Notes: generated by a model not told the origin, from the letters alone. Counted from the stretch's first letter, positions 11,479 to 24,542 are shown. The stretch is DNA of 64,000 nucleotides from Lentinus brumalis (GCA_001792895.1 MARA01000019.1:62001-126000); one strand, 5' to 3'. A program made the numbers and translations.

Positions 11479-13194
11479 ATGGCCATCAGTGGACCTCCTC
11501 CAGCCACTATCCCATCCTCAACCACCTCTCCCCCGGACTCCCGACGCTCCGCTCATGCTGAGCCCGCCCGTCGTTCAACTTCAACCCACCGAAAGCGTCG
11601 AAGCCGTGAATATGACACCGAAGGAGACGACAGGCACGCAAAACGTGTGCACACCGATGAGAACAGTATGCTTCCATTGATTTTCGCTTCTTGAGCCGCT
11701 GTTTGACACTTCGGCCCCACATTTAAGAGCCATCGAAGAGGAAGCACAACACTTTCTCTAGTAGCAGACATGCAACTCCTCTTCAATTAGGTACGTCATG
11801 CTGCGCGTAGCATCGATGTCTCAAGCGTGGCTCATGGGATCCCCCAGGGCCACGCGGTGAATTCAACGTGTCCCGACGAGACGAAAGAGACGTTGATATG
11901 GCCACTGGTAGTCATAATAACCGTGCGTACCATCAATGATTCCTTGATGTAATAATTTTGATCCACCCGTGACAGACACATCACTCCAATCCTCCACTCA
12001 GCAGGTCGCGACTCCCGCGTACTCGTCATCCCACCGGAGGCACCCACCGACGAAGCCCTATGAAGCCTCCCAAAGCAGATCCGATGCGAATTGGGGCAGC
12101 CGAGTTGCACCGCTCGCCGCTGTTTCAGAATGCGACCATACCGTTGAGGAACGGGTCGAAGATGCTACACAGACGCCATTCGCGCCCTCTGGCGAGCTAC
12201 TTCAGACATCGAGAGATGCACGCAGAGAAGACGTCGAGCTGCCCCCGGGCGTGCTGCCGAGTGGATTTTGGAAGACGTACACTACCGTGCAAAGGGATTT
12301 GAAGGAGAGGACCAGCCCAAAGACGAGCCTCAGGGCTCGCGCTTGTCAATGTCGTTCTGAGTACGTGTACACATCTTAGAAGTTGGTGACTGTCCTCATT
12401 ATACCTTATGTAGTCCGAGCGGGGGGTATCGCCCCACTACCCCGAAGCCCCATCCACCTCCACACGGGTACAAACGAGACCGCGTCGTTCGGCCCCCACG
12501 GGGGACGCCAGGGTTGCGCTCCTGCGACCCCGAAGTCCTTTCGCCCCCTCCTGGAAGATACAATTACTACTCTACGGGGGATAAATGGGCCCTCCGGGAC
12601 GTATTCGCGCAGATGCAGAAAACGGCGCATGACTACCCCGGAGATGCTTCGGCCAAGCTTGCAAGACTTCAGCGGTCCGACACAACCAGATCTCTTACCA
12701 ACGTATTTACCCAACCCACAACTCTCGCACATGTCGTCATAGTTCCAGCCACCGGCTGCATGGGGGCAGTGGCCACTGACCGGAACGCGATTAAGCATTG
12801 GGTGGCTCGTCGAAATGAGGCGAAACGACTTCGGGCTCCGGTCAACCAAGCATCCTCTAGGTCTAGGAAGAGCAAGTCTGCGTCCGGCAGCAGCGCAGGG
12901 CTTTTCGCCTCCAAGGCCCCATCGACCTTGCCTTTCACGGTCTGGGGTTCAATCACATCCGGGTCGTCCTGTGTCGCGCGGCGCAAGCTGGGCAGATCCC
13001 CTCTCGGCCGCTTCTCATTCACGTTGGAGGATCTTGAAGCGGAGTATGACCGTATAGAACAGGAGGGCCTGTCATGCCTGAATGAAGAGTCGGATGCGGA
13101 GACTGTGCTTGCGGCGAGCGACAATGAGCATGAGGAGTCGGGGAGGTCGTCACCAGGGGCATACTGCTTGGATGATGATCCCTCCAGGCTCTGA
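11479..13194 (+). CDS. array gene B: five-exon basic Ser/Pro-rich protein
   Basis: Exons 11479-11665, 11728-11790, 11848-11922, 11976-12360 and 12414-13194 give 496 residues with intron phases 1,1,1,2. Exon 1 carries HRKRRSREYDTEGDDRHAKR, a bipartite nuclear-localisation-like box. The C-terminal third has LGRSPLGRFSFTLEDLEAEY, then DRIEQEG and an acidic tail. The SPLGR part matches the PSPLR motif of other array genes, and EAEYDRI matches SEEYDRI in the minus-strand gene at 18-19.8 kb. The last exon begins DPSGGYRPTTPKPHPPPHGY. A potential 40-nt GT-AG intron at 12703 was not used because the frame is open through it. Function unknown. Confidence 0.7.
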
Positions 13195-13723
13195 ACGTAC
13201 TCTTACTTATCTCTGCTGCGCAGTCCATTCTGACCATTGTGTAATTGTATTGTTCGGAGCTTAGACGTAGTCAAAGAAAGAAGGATTCAAGCCGAATGTT
13301 ACTTATTCATTGTCACCGTCGAAGGCGACGGCTTTAGATCCTAACACAGACAAACATCCATTTGCGAGAAGCTTCTTCAGGCGCTTTTGTGTGTCGCGAG
13401 TCGGCGCCACTTACCATCACCCGTTTCCGACTGACCAGTGACAACTGTATTGTTCGTCTGACAGAACCACTGCGGTAATGGCTGCCATTCAAAATCGGCA
13501 TACGCTCGATTCGTTGAATCGCTGCATCATACCCTTGGATCATATAATTCGTATATAAGCCAACTCATGTTGCTCTTGAGGACATACTGTTCGTTGCGCC
13601 GACCGACGGACTCTTCTGACCTCGCCATAAACAATGGCGTAGCCCGGTGCGTGTCCATAATAAGGTTCGTGGTGACGGTCTAGACTCATCACCGACTACT
13701 TATACCCAGGCTAGCATTCGAGC

Positions 13724-14842
13724 ATGCCTGTAATCGTTCAACAACTTCGACCATCTTCTACTGACATCAGAGAACCCGACGTCTGGCAATGGCTTGCCCG
13801 CATACCCCCGAGCTTGTCCGTCTTCTCAGACGGGACCCTGCCCCTGCGGCTCCGGTGGTCACAGGGGGTGCCACTCGCCCGAGCCGTGCGGCCAAGCTCA
13901 CCACGCGGTTTGCTATTGTCATCGGCCTATTGGAGACTTTGCGTCTTGGTGAGTAGCGATCCTCTATCCTGTAGCTTTCACCGCTCAAGCTGCTGCGCGT
14001 GCCCATAGACGCGGAGATTCAGGGCCGTTGTTACTACTACTACGGTGCGTGGCATTGAATTGCTTACTGTGTGCACTTGCTAACACGGACACGGAACACA
14101 GTTTATGAGATTGAAGACTCCTCAGGTGACGAAGATGTAGTACCAGAGAAGACCACCAGTCAGGAGCCTAATGCAGGCGTTGCTCTTGATGTGAACGTCC
14201 CGGGTACCCATACCGCTCCGGTATCACTTCCTATAGCTGATTCCGACATCGCTGCTGCACGATGCAGTAGAGATCAACTCCTCGACCGTTCTGTTGACTG
14301 TGAGCAGCTAGACACTGGGATTTTTGAACCCTACTGATTTCGGTTCAGCGGTGGTTTCCCCTGCGCCGGAGCCGGCGCGGTGGACTCGTGAACAAGACGA
14401 AGAGATGATGTTGGCATTCCTCAATCGACGTGCTGAAGAAAAATCCCAAAGCTCAGGCTCTCAACGCGCATCGCGACGCAAATGCGCGACGCCGCTTCGA
14501 TACAAACTTGCGATCTACCGATGCGAGCAGACGTGAGTGTACCTCTCATAATTCCCGTCATCTGTATCTCATGCATCGTCTCTTTCAAGCGTCAATGAAA
14601 TGTGCTCGAGCCTTGATATTCCTCCTCCGTTCAAAGCCTCAGAGAACCGCATCATGACGGACAGACTGGGGAAGGGCTTTGCGGCTGTGGTGGAGAAAGG
14701 TACATTAGGCCCGGCGAACAAGGTGATCGACGACAGCGCCCAGAGAGCTCTTACGAGGATGCGGGAAGAGCTCAACTCAAAGTTGAAGAGCCCAAGGAAG
14801 GTCTGCACTGTCGCTGAGACTCAGACTCGCGAAATGGAGTAG
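13724..14842 (+). CDS. array gene C: five-exon protein with LDIPPP/GFxV C-terminal block
   Basis: Exons 13724-13948, 13990-14044, 14102-14299, 14349-14532 and 14590-14842 give 304 residues (intron phases 0,1,1,2). Exon 3 is acidic (EIEDSSGDEDVV). Exon 4 contains PARWTREQDEEMMLAFLNRR, predicted to be helical. The last exon starts TVNEMCSSLDIPPPF and continues with GKGFAAVVEKGTLG and a helix, in the same order as the genes at 29.6 kb (QLNLPPPL, then CGYLV) and 6.5 kb. The preceding 13195-13723 has no supported gene. The first exon is the least certain, since its frame was chosen to fit the phase of exon 2. Function unknown. Confidence 0.65.
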
Positions 14843-15207
14843 CAACCATGTATGGGGTTCTGTGCTCTCGCGCACTTCGAAGAGCAGTACGGCTTCTCGT
14901 AACTTGACTGGTGTATAAATATGATGGATTTGAAGTGCTTTCGCGCCGTGCCATCCAGCGTCAGGTCCTTCGGTTCCACGTGACAATTCGGCGCCGCAAC
15001 CACCGTCGGCTGCGACCGCACTACTTTCGCTCCGCGACTACTCTCTACGGCTCAACCACCTCATCTATACTCCTCCGGCCGGTCCACCGTCGCTGGGTCA
15101 TTACTGTCTGAGACGGCGGGCTCCTCGTTCCTGCGCTCGCACAAGTGGTTTCTGGCCAGTGGAGCAGTAGTGGAGCAGGCGTTTCAATTCGACTCATCTC
15201 AACATAT

Positions 15208-16053
15208 ATGTCACCCATGAGGGGTACGTACCGTCTTTGAGAGTCTAATTGTGCTGTCCATATGCTGAACTGATTGATGTTAAGTATTGAAAACAATGCG
15301 CGGTTACCGCAAGAACGTTCGGAAAGCGTATATGGAGATGTCCTCCATCCCGTTCCCCGAGATCGACAAGGAGCACGTAGCCGGCAAACCGAGTAACTCC
15401 CAACATGATTCCACAATTTCCGGCAAGCATGAAAAACCGGGGAGTTACTCGGAGGAGGTTTTGATTTCTGTCCCTGACCTCGAATCCCTCCCCGAGATCC
15501 CCGACGAGGACGAAGAGGTCCGTTCCATTCCCATGTCTCCCTCAAAACTCGCAGTACATGCACACAACGCACTCGTCTTCGAATCGCACCACTCGAATCA
15601 AGAGCATAGCAGGACTCCAGCCTCTCTCCCCCCTACCCCAACGGACCTGAAGGATATCAGCATATCGGCCCGGAAGCGTAGCAGGGAACCCGGGTTCAAG
15701 CTGTCCTCCTTGGCTCTGCTTCGAATCCCGCGCACAATTCATGAACACGCTGCGCTCAGTGTCGCCCCCCTGGAAGGGGCCTACGAACGTCCCATGCCCC
15801 TCCCCAAGGGAAAGGACGCTGTCCCGCGTCTTCCAAAGACGATGAGGTCCGGGGAAGAGAATCAGCAGTGCGTACTAGGGTGTACCCTTGTTTTCAGCAA
15901 TGCGGAAGGACGTTGACTCGTGATGACAGATATATTGGTGAATTTGGTGACGTCCACCAACCACCATCAAGTGCGAAGCCCCGCAAGACGCGAGCGGTGT
16001 CTCGTCACTTTGGACAAGACATGAACGCCTTCCTCAACTCCTCCTGCGAATAA
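15208..16053 (+). CDS. array gene D: three-exon Ser/Pro-rich protein
   Basis: Exons 15208-15223 (a 16-nt start exon, MSPMR), 15285-15867 and 15930-16053 give 240 residues with phases 1 and 2. The main exon begins with a basic helix (MRGYRKNVRKAYMEM), continues with acidic Pro-rich sequence (DLESLPEIPDEDEE) and holds ISARKRSREPG, a basic cluster. After the phase-2 intron comes YIGEFGDVHQPPSSAKPRKT. The tiny first exon is an inference; the start could lie further upstream. No domain recognised. Confidence 0.6.
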
Positions 16054-16578
16054 GAGTCCGGGCAATGCGTCTTATTGACGGAAATTCGAAGTAGACAGTG
16101 GTCATTAGGACGCTCGCAGGAGGATAGTAGGTTTCCTGGCTTGAAGTCGTCGTTGGAAACCTGAGTTCCAGGTAAGTTGTCTCGTGCTCAGTGTCTCAAG
16201 ATGTATGAGTGTTCAGTGTGCGCATGTATGTATTCTGTACCGCCAACGGGATCGCGAGGTTTGTTCCGCTATATCATAATGCCTTGCGTAGGCGACAGCA
16301 CCGCTACGTCTCGGTATTGAGCGAGTAATTCGCTTCCCATATGAACTCGAATTGAATCGTAAGATCATATTAAGCAGCTTTGAGCTTCGAGTAACATACA
16401 AGCACACCCTCGGTAATTATCCCGGAGCTGCCGTGGGCGCTGGTATATCTGAACGCGCTTCATCGCTTACGGGGTGGTCTCACTTCACCTCCAACCACCA
16501 TACTGTCCGCTCCGCAAGGCAGCCGCACCCTGCTCCCCTGTTATCATCGTTGCCAACGGGCCTCAGACGTCGGACCCA

Positions 16579-17643
16579 ATGCCTGCTGATCGCCGAAAAT
16601 ACATTCCATCTCCTCTTTCCCAGTCCATTGTGGGACGTAGATACCGGCGAACAGCATTCGGCCAGCTGGAGGACGGTACGTCTACTTCAATGCTCGGTTC
16701 CAGACTTTCTCCGTACTCACATGGGGCGGGGGACCAAGATGGTCGCGACACAGGCCCGAAGCCCAGTCCTTTCCTGACGAACATGTTCTCTGACTCCGGA
16801 ACGTGGTGCAATCCCGTGTACAAACCCGCCGGGGACGAGGAACCACTTCTCAATGACGCTCAACCATGTCCTTTGACCGGCAAGAACTGGCTCCGTGAGT
16901 ACTCGTACTGAGTGTAAGAAGGGCCCGCGCTCGCAGCTCTGACGACGTATCATTAAGAGCCTCACCATATACCTTTCATCGAACCAATAGCCCGGAGACG
17001 GCGAGAAGTCGATATCGAGCTCTACGGACACACTACTGGTGAGACTGCGAAGTTTCATAACCACCATTCTTAGGCTCCTGACCGCTAACCGAATTATGGT
17101 GGCAGGATACGTGCCTTGTGGCATCAAGGGATGTCCGTACTGCTCCGAAGTCGTCACGGAGCTAGACACCGAACCTCCTGTGGAGGACTTCGTTTTCGAT
17201 GTCCGCGCATTCCCGGACTACACACCCGGTCGTGTCGCCGACATGCCCAAGTCCTTTCGCCCGGTGCCGGACATCAAGGCCAAAGGAGCGAGCTCCCGCC
17301 GCATCCATGTCTCGCCCTACTTGTGCAAGAAGGACTACACCGCTGCCTTGAACATCCGCCCGAAGAAGGAGAATACTTCCCCGTATCCATACGACCAGCT
17401 TGTGCGCCGGAGAAAGAGATATTGGAAACGGTGAGTCTGCTCGTATTCTAACCCTTTTTTGCTCTCATGCTGAGATGGTCGTACAGTACAAGCCCTTCTA
17501 CAGAGGAGGCAGCTTTTGTCGTCGACCCGGACACGATGCACGCCTATGAGCCCGATATTTCTGCCTCCGAGGATATTCAGCAAGGCTGCGACGTATCCTC
17601 GCCCGCCTTCGAGACACGTGAACCGGAGGACGATTATCTCTGA
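16579..17643 (+). CDS. array gene D2: four-exon protein with small Cys cluster
   Basis: Exons 16579-16894, 16991-17038, 17106-17430 and 17487-17643 give 281 residues (phases 1,1,2). The start MPADRRKYIPSPLSQS is basic and has an SPLSQ element like that of other array genes. Exon 3 opens with GYVPCGIKGCPYCSE, three cysteines spaced C-x5-C-x2-C, and continues with an ordered-looking stretch (EDFVFDVRAFPDYTP) and a basic segment (VRRRKRYWKR) ending at the phase-2 intron. The tail is acidic (EPEDDYL). Nothing identifies a function; metal binding by the cysteines is possible but unproven. 16054-16578 holds no supported gene. Confidence 0.68.
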
Positions 17644-18015
17644 AGACGGATACACGACCCGGCTCCTTGTTTTTCGTACAATTAGGTCGCTTCGATCGCT
17701 GTCCTACTCTCACACCATGTAGACTATCATCCGCGCTTGCGCAGCCAATGTAATGGCCATCTCATATACGTCGTCCGTTATCATGTTTTCGTAGAGCAGC
17801 TGTTTCTGGTACCCTCATGCTCAGAGTATCACCGTGTATCACTGGTAGTGATGCGCTCAGGGCATTGAATACAACTAAATACGACAAATGGACGAGAGAC
17901 ATACGACCGAGCACTACAGAGAGAATCCCATATCCCGCATCCTGACAAACCAAATGACGATCTCCCCGACTCCGACTTGAAACGAGGGCACCCTGAATCA
18001 ACGGGGGTAGAGGTG

Positions 18016-19771
18016 TTACTTCCGGTACCGCTTGGGCTTAAGCTTGTACCGCCTTGCCGGACGAACCAGCCTCGGACGGGCCGACAGAGGTACTTCCTTC
18101 CCGCTCGGGGTCCCCTTGCACGACACCGGCCTGGGGTTGTCGCAGTCGTACCTGCGGACCGGCACCGGCTTCCCCATCCTCATGTCCCTCCCGCGGACGT
18201 ACTCCGCCAACTGCAGAAGAAGCACGATCTTGAACTCGTGCACACCCCCGGCCAGCGATATCTAGAGATGTTCCGCAGCCGACTGCTCCACGCAAAAGCC
18301 CGCCGCTTGAGCAGCTGAGGGCGCAGCGCGGGTGCGACCCGGAGGTCGCGCGTGATCTTCTTGACCCGATCTCTGACTGGCGGGCGGGGTGTCTCCGACT
18401 GGTAATTCCGCGAGCTTGGCGTTGGACGAGGATGGAGAGGGGGGAGATCGACGGGGCGGACAGGGATCGGCACAGCGGGGGTGGTGGTCTGGCGAAGAGG
18501 GGAGGGACCCGGCCTCCTCCAGGTGCGCATACTCGGAATGCGTGGACGGTCGTCTGGTGTCCCCTTCTCAAGTCGAAGTTGGGGCGAAGTTTCGTCGAGG
18601 GCGACGATCGGGGAGGGCGGCATTGCCTTGATGGGCTCCGGCTTCGCTGGTTCGTTCGAAGGAGAAGTGCACAACGCCACAGCGGGCCCGGCGGCGGGAT
18701 TAGCCCCGAGTTGCGATGATGAAGCGTCGATGACAGAAGGAGACGAAGCCGAGGCTGTAGAGCACCCTTCGGCGTCGGTCATGGTCACATCTAGGTCGAG
18801 GTTGAGGTCCGCGTCGGGAGTGTCCCGGCCCTCCGCAGAGGTCTCGCACGAGGGGGGCTCGACGACACCGCTACTATGCTCCCTCGCGGCACGGAACAAG
18901 TCGGTTGTCACGACAGCGCCTCTTCTCACTTCCGCTGTACAACGACAAGATACGTTGAGGTCCCGAGCATGCAGGGAGCATCAGACAGGACTCACGGATT
19001 ATTCTGTCGTATTCCTCGGACAACTCGGCGATGGTGCTGCCGCTATTGATCCTGCGCGGAGGGTTGCCTGGGGAAATCAGGTACATAGCTAGAATCGCAC
19101 TTCACGTCAGCGGCCGACGTGCTCACGCATGGGATAAATCACGTACGACGCGGCGGCTTGTAATTGAATGCCTTATGGAGCTTTTCGAGAGCTTCTGCCT
19201 CTGGCCCCACTAGTCGGACTGTCGGCGCATAGCGCTCTTCAGGGTCTTCGTAGTCACGGGTAACTGGGATACGAGCACGTTACACTCATTTAGTGTTCCG
19301 AATGAAGCACAGGCAGACTTACGATAGACGGATGGAAGACGTGAGATGCATGAACGTTTCACTTCTGGAGCGGCGTCCCCGGCGTCTTCGGCAGCGCGCT
19401 TTGTGCCGCGCGACGGGCTGGATATGGATCTCAGCATTGTCGGACGTGACAGATAGTAGGGAGAGCAAGCTTACGTATCAGGCTCCGGAGGCCTTTGAGT
19501 CGTAGACGGTGCCTGCGCGGGCATCGTTTGGGGTGCAAACGGTTGTATAGAGGCGGTGGTTTGGGGACTTGAAGGTGGTTTCGGTACAGGAGGCAAGCTG
19601 GGACCAGGCGATGGTCTTCGATGAGTTACCGGTGGGACCGAGAGCTGGTCGCCGTTGCTGAGAGAGGGATATGGGGAGGTGGTTGCAGCTGTCTAGTGGC
19701 GGTTGAGGAATGGGAGACAAAGCAGGGAGAGGCACCTTGATATGAGCCACCGAGCACGTGCCCATTGCCAT
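18016..19771 (-). CDS. array gene E (minus strand): seven-exon protein with PGPSPLRQ motif
   Basis: In transcription order the exons are 19771-19736, 19692-19475, 19417-19323, 19263-19147, 19088-18996, 18934-18339 and 18261-18016, giving 466 residues (phases 0,2,1,1,1,0). The N-terminus is Pro-rich (LPPVPKPPSSPQTTAS). Exon 3 carries SRGTKRAAEDAGDAAPEVKR, the basic-acidic-basic box also seen in genes B and G. Exon 5 ends IAELSEEYDRI, matching gene B. The long exon has acidic, Ser/Pro-rich sequence and SMRTWRRPGPSPLRQTTTP. The last exon is ordered then very basic (VHEFKIVLLLQLAEYV, ending in a Lys/Arg-rich tail). Its phases break the array rule. Function unknown; nuclear location inferred from composition. 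Confidence 0.7.
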
Positions 19772-21975
19772 CCTCGGGTTCCTCCTTCCCCTCGCGCCCT
19801 TTCTCAGCGCTCAGCAATGAACTGTCCAGGATAATTCAGAGCACCGGTCGCCAGGATGCTGCCGTCGCCAAAAATTGCTGCCGCCGTGCGGAGAAGATGC
19901 AAGTGCAACAGCTATCTAGTGCTAAGGAGCTGTTAGCAGCTTCTCCAACACAAAGATCGTGATTGCAGTCGGGAGAAGGGGAAAAGTGAATCGGTGCCTA
20001 CGCTCCATATCTAATGAATGAAGGGGGCGCTGCAAGCTCGCGTCGGTCGCACAATCTGGATATGGATGAATTATTAATAAAGGGATCTGACCTGGGCTCG
20101 TCAGTATCAGGATCCATCGTCTCGCAAACTAGTTACTCACCTATTACTTGTGGGATCTTCTGGCGTACTCGACGCTGACGACATAGCGACCCGCGGCCCT
20201 GCACGAGTATCGCCGGCGGCCATGGTATGCTTCGAGCCAGGTACTGCCTTGGCGGAAATGAGCCTCGCAGGGACATCGCGGTGAAGCAAGGTACCACGAG
20301 CAGACTCGCCCTCGGCAGGGCACTTCGAGACCGCCTTCTACAGGTTTACATAGGACGAGTAGCGACACGACCTCCACTGTATGGGCTCGCGTCTGCAACT
20401 CTAACAGTGGCAACGAACGCTTCGCTGGCAGTATGCCGACGTCTGTCTCACGGAAGCTATCACGACGATCGCCAACCCTTGCTAGACGAAGTGCGTCGTG
20501 CTCATCGAGCCGTCGCTCCCCGTCTTCGGGTCCTGCGTTAACCTACCTATAGGTCGGTCCCGAGGTCAGTACGCAGTGGGCGTCTCAAATCGGTTTCTGC
20601 GTGCAACTGGGACGTACCTGAGCCTCAGGTCATCCTTGCCAGTCAGCGGATGCAGCAAGATGCATGTCATTGCGCGGATCGCCTGGCACTAAGAAGTCCA
20701 CCAAAGAAGTCAGATAGAGATCGAGCGTCGACCTGAGAGATACGAGACCATCTGAGCCGCAAAGAGAGACAAATTGTCGCAAGCAATCAGAAAATGCTCG
20801 TGCGACTCTGCGAGTGAGCACGTATAATTTCTCGCACCATACGTTCCTTCGTTGATGTTCCTAGAGCCCCTGAACACCAGCACAACATAGCGAAAGTCTG
20901 TGTTCACAGAATCATGTATTTTCTGCCGCTGAAGAATGCCGTCAAGTCGAAGATCGTCCGAGCCACGATAGCAGTAAACAATAGCCCTCGGTTCGACGTA
21001 CCGTTGTGCCCTTTGGTTCAGGGAGGAGTGCAGCCCGACCGCGTAAGCATCGATGCTTCGCCTGCAGGTTCCTGTCGCCGCGCGCGATAGTTCAGGCCTC
21101 TGGACGATACTCAAGGCTGTCAATGATCCAGGCGAAGTTGAGCTTAGCAGAGAAGGCGTAACACCCGCAGAAATAGAGAGATGGATAGCAAAGAGTCGTG
21201 AGGACGAAGCTGGACGAAGGCGAGGTGGAGGTGGAAGTTGGAGGAGCCGCTCCCTTCCGGTTTCTGATTGGCTCCGTCCCGACTCGGACGCTCTTGTCTT
21301 CTTCCCTCATGTGCTCGGGCTACCACTCCAACTTGCGAATACAGGACTCTGTCTTGCACATCACGCGGCGAGCTCGCTCCCTACAGAGCTGACGACTACT
21401 ACGCTACAGAGAGATGGAGACCTTCCTCGATGTCTGTCTCGCTGCTTGCGCATGCACGCCAAACTTGAACGCATCATGACCCTCACGGCCACTTGCTCGG
21501 GGATATATTGCAATGGTGGATACAGGCATGCCATGCTACTTCTGTTATCCGACTCACCCGTAGACCTCCCTCGACCGCTAAGCTCCGCAACATCCCTGCC
21601 CGCCGTCGTCTACGTCGACCCGCGTGAGCCAATGATCTTCCAGCGTGAGTGAGTTGTCGTGAGTCTCCGAGCGGGACCTTGAGGTAGCTGACACCAGGAA
21701 GGTAGAATTTCGAAGGCGAAGTCGTAGAGGTCGTCGTGCTGCTGCCAGGTGCAGCGCGAGTCGCAACGACTGGGACGAGCTTTGTGCTTGTTGAATCCTG
21801 AGGCTCTTGGCAAACAGGCGCAAACTACGCCGAGGTCCTGTCTCCACGTGACTTTCACCGGCGCCCATGGCGAAGGCGCAGGGCGCGGTGAACCCCGTTC
21901 TATAACTCCGACTTGTACTCCGAACCGCGAGCTCAAAACGTCGTTCTCTCTCAGCTTCCCTTCCACACACCCACC
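19772..21975. other. no confidently resolved gene
   Basis: A minus-strand frame at 20710-21123 (EPRAIVYCYRGSDDLRLDGI, then FRYVVLVFRGSRN) looks protein-like in composition but has no match I recognise and overlaps plus-strand frames. A plus-strand segment near 20435-20530 (DDRQPLLDEVRRAHRAV) could be an exon. Neither could be built into a gene. Confidence 0.3.
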
Positions 21976-22937
21976 ATGAACTCTTACACATTCCCGCCCG
22001 CATTCCCGTACACATACCCGCCCGCATTCCCGTACACATACCCGCCCACATTCCCGCCTCATGCCTATACGACTTCTTCAGCGGCACCTGCGCTGTACGC
22101 TATGCCACCATACTACACTTATATGCCTCACCACCCTTACGTCTGGCCGCAATACGCTCCTCACCCGGTGCTCATCCCTTACTACGTTTGGGCACCTCTT
22201 CCTGCTCTCCCGCAGTCTTCGCCGACACCCGGCCTCTACCATGCGCCGGACTACGGTGCGTCCATCAGGGACTCCCATAGTGCAACGCTGACTTCGCATT
22301 TCAGCTGCCAGGCCAATGACTCCCCTCCCGAGAGCCCACGAAATGGAACCTTCCTCCGCAATTCGTAAGCCTTCCGAGTCCTCCGCCCCTCACGGCCCGC
22401 TATCCAGTTCTATATCCTCATGCTTGTCTCGCCAGCTGCAGCTGGTTTCGCCGTCAACACTGTTGCAGGTTCTCTGAGAGATGAGGACGTTCTTAAGGCA
22501 TTGCATGCCGCTGGTCGCGAGAACAATCGCAGCAGGAGGGCGCTGCACGCGAAGCGGGTACTCGCAAAGATGCCCCCATTCCCAAAGCCGAGAGGGGCCC
22601 GCAAAAGGTCGACCGGATCTCCTTGCGTCATACGCTCCTGAGGTACAAGTGTCAGCTCGAGTACGCTCTAGTCCTTCCAAGGTTCCCCTGCTGCTGGAGG
22701 ACTGACGCTTTGTCTAGGTTGAACGAGAGGTCTCGGGAGTTGGACCAGCCAGAGGTGTTCGACGCCAGGCTGGTCACCGTCAAGGATGGTGTCAATCGTA
22801 CCTTCACGCGGCCTGAACACACCACCTTCGTTCCCTCCCAGCTGCGCCAGGAGATCAAGCCTAAGAAGAAGAGGAGGAAGAACGTCAAGAAGCGTCCGGT
22901 GATCCCTCGAGGCTCCATCCGTTTTCACACTGTGTAG
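21976..22937 (+). CDS. array gene F: four-exon Pro/Tyr-rich protein with GFxV element
   Basis: Exons 21976-22255, 22305-22364, 22436-22607 and 22718-22937 give 243 residues (phases 1,1,2). The first exon is almost entirely Pro, Tyr and Phe, starting with three 8-residue repeats (YTFPPAFP-like). Exon 3 carries AAGFAVNTVAGSLRDEDVLK, then ALHAAGREN, which resembles CGYLVRRAIPAGYAPQDVLE, then KLRAAHNAE, in gene H. The last exon has a strong Lys/Arg cluster (KPKKKRRKNVKKRP), a likely nuclear signal. The stop before the last intron is removed only by splicing at AAA AG, supporting the model. Function unknown. Confidence 0.7.
21985..22056 (+). repeat. 24-bp coding tandem repeat, three copies
   Basis: Three in-frame 24-bp units encode YTFPPAFP, YTYPPAFP and YTYPPTFP at the start of gene F. 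The units are nearly identical at DNA level, so copy number may vary between strains. Confidence 0.85.
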
Positions 22938-24542
22938 AGCACTCGCTCGCCCGCCAGTTTCCCGCACCTCTCCTTTCCCTGCGACCATCGCATGGATCTC
23001 TCATGACTATCACGCCCCGCACAAACTCGTTCTCACCGTTACTCGCTGTCGCGCATTGTACCATCCTGTCACTAACCACCACGCGTCGTCTCTGCTCCCT
23101 CTGTCGTCGTCGTGCCGCACTTCCAGCTGCCAGCTTGCTATAGCACGCCCCTTCCCATCACTACACACCCTCATTGCTATCTTGCTGTATCTACAGTACC
23201 TCGTCGCTCCCCTCTGTCCCTCGGTTTCCGCTGTCCCCTCGCTCTGTATGTAAGTATCACGTAGGTTCACCCGTCGCGTCTCCAGACCGCGTCATCAATT
23301 ATAGCGCTTCATGTACTCGTCTCGTGTCAATCATAACTCCTTTCTCCATCGTAAAGAGCCGTGCGCCCGACTCCTCTTCTTGCTACTTGCTGCTTGCAGA
23401 AGTATCCGCCCTCTGCACAGCGCAGGGAAAGGGGGAAATGAACGTGGGAAGCTGCCACACGTCAAAGAAGCCAGATCGAACGGCACGCCCGTCACCGTGG
23501 TTGGATCTTCGACGCGCACTCCTTCTGCACCGACCGCCACTGTGCTGGTAGACAGGCGACTACGAGACACGACCTTGCCTGGACGTCGTCGAACCGATAC
23601 ATTCAGGCCTCGGTTGTGTGATGACTAGTCGCAAGCCTTGAAACTCAGAAGACCGTGACCGGATGGCACGGAGAGTCTTTGTCCGGGTCAAGGTGGTCAG
23701 GACCTTGACATGCTGTCTTTATGTCGACCACGAGGGCAGCGAGACTCCAAGACCGTTTAAGGTGCGTGTATCTTTGTGTCTTTCTGCAGTGCTGAGCCCC
23801 TCCAGACAGTGTTCACGCATGCTAGGAGTACTAGTACACGCGCCAGGCGTGTCATACTCGGTGGCACCAGCTTGAGGATGTAAGTAGCATCTCCTCAGGT
23901 CAGCTAAATACTTTAGGAGGTCTTACGTCTGTAGCAGCCCGGATCTTCCGTCAAGTATCCTTCGTGCTGTGGTACGGTGAACGAGGGTACGTCAACTCGG
24001 CCTAATGATAGAATGTTGACCTCCTTTTCAACAGGTAAACCCGAGCACGACACTGAATCACCACAGCTGGTGCGAACGTTTGGGTTGAATTAAGCCCTAA
24101 TTGTATGTATCCCCAGAGCAGGTGCAGCAACGTCGAGTCGGGGTGGTCGACAGCCGTCGATGTGCCGCCCGTTCAAGTAGTATCCCGATGTCCACTGTCT
24201 CCACACCCTCTCTTCCACTTACACAGACCTCAACGCAGTTTTTCTGCACTAGATACAGCTCGGACCACCGTCTGGAGAGACGGTTGTCACTGTCACGTCG
24301 CAGAGCCCTTCCTTTGTCCCAAGGACCGGTCACGTGCCGCCGTGACCTACCGCGTTGTGGCCCGTCCCCGTCGCCGCGTCGCTCTTCCCCACCTTCCACA
24401 ACCACCCAACTGCTTGCAATTTACATTCAGCTGTTACTGCATATTATTTGCTTCTACCCTCACTTGAAGGCCACAGTGAAAGCTCGACCCGGAGCGCTCA
24501 TACCCTCGAACTCGAAGCTGAACTCGCAAACCACCCTCAAAT
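22938..24542. other. intergenic, one possible unresolved exon
   Basis: Mostly UTR-like pyrimidine-rich sequence. A segment near 23470-23600 (TPVTVVGSSTRTPSAPTATV) has array-like composition but could not be joined to a start or stop. Confidence 0.4.

Noticed and set aside
12703..12742. 40-nt GT-AG intron in the last exon of gene B
   Set aside because: The frame is open through it and splicing would put the well-formed SPLGR/EYDRI region out of frame.
14349..14532. Myb/SANT-like segment (WTREQDEEMM) in gene C
   Set aside because: Only the first helix resembles a Myb repeat. The second and third tryptophan positions and the following helices are missing.
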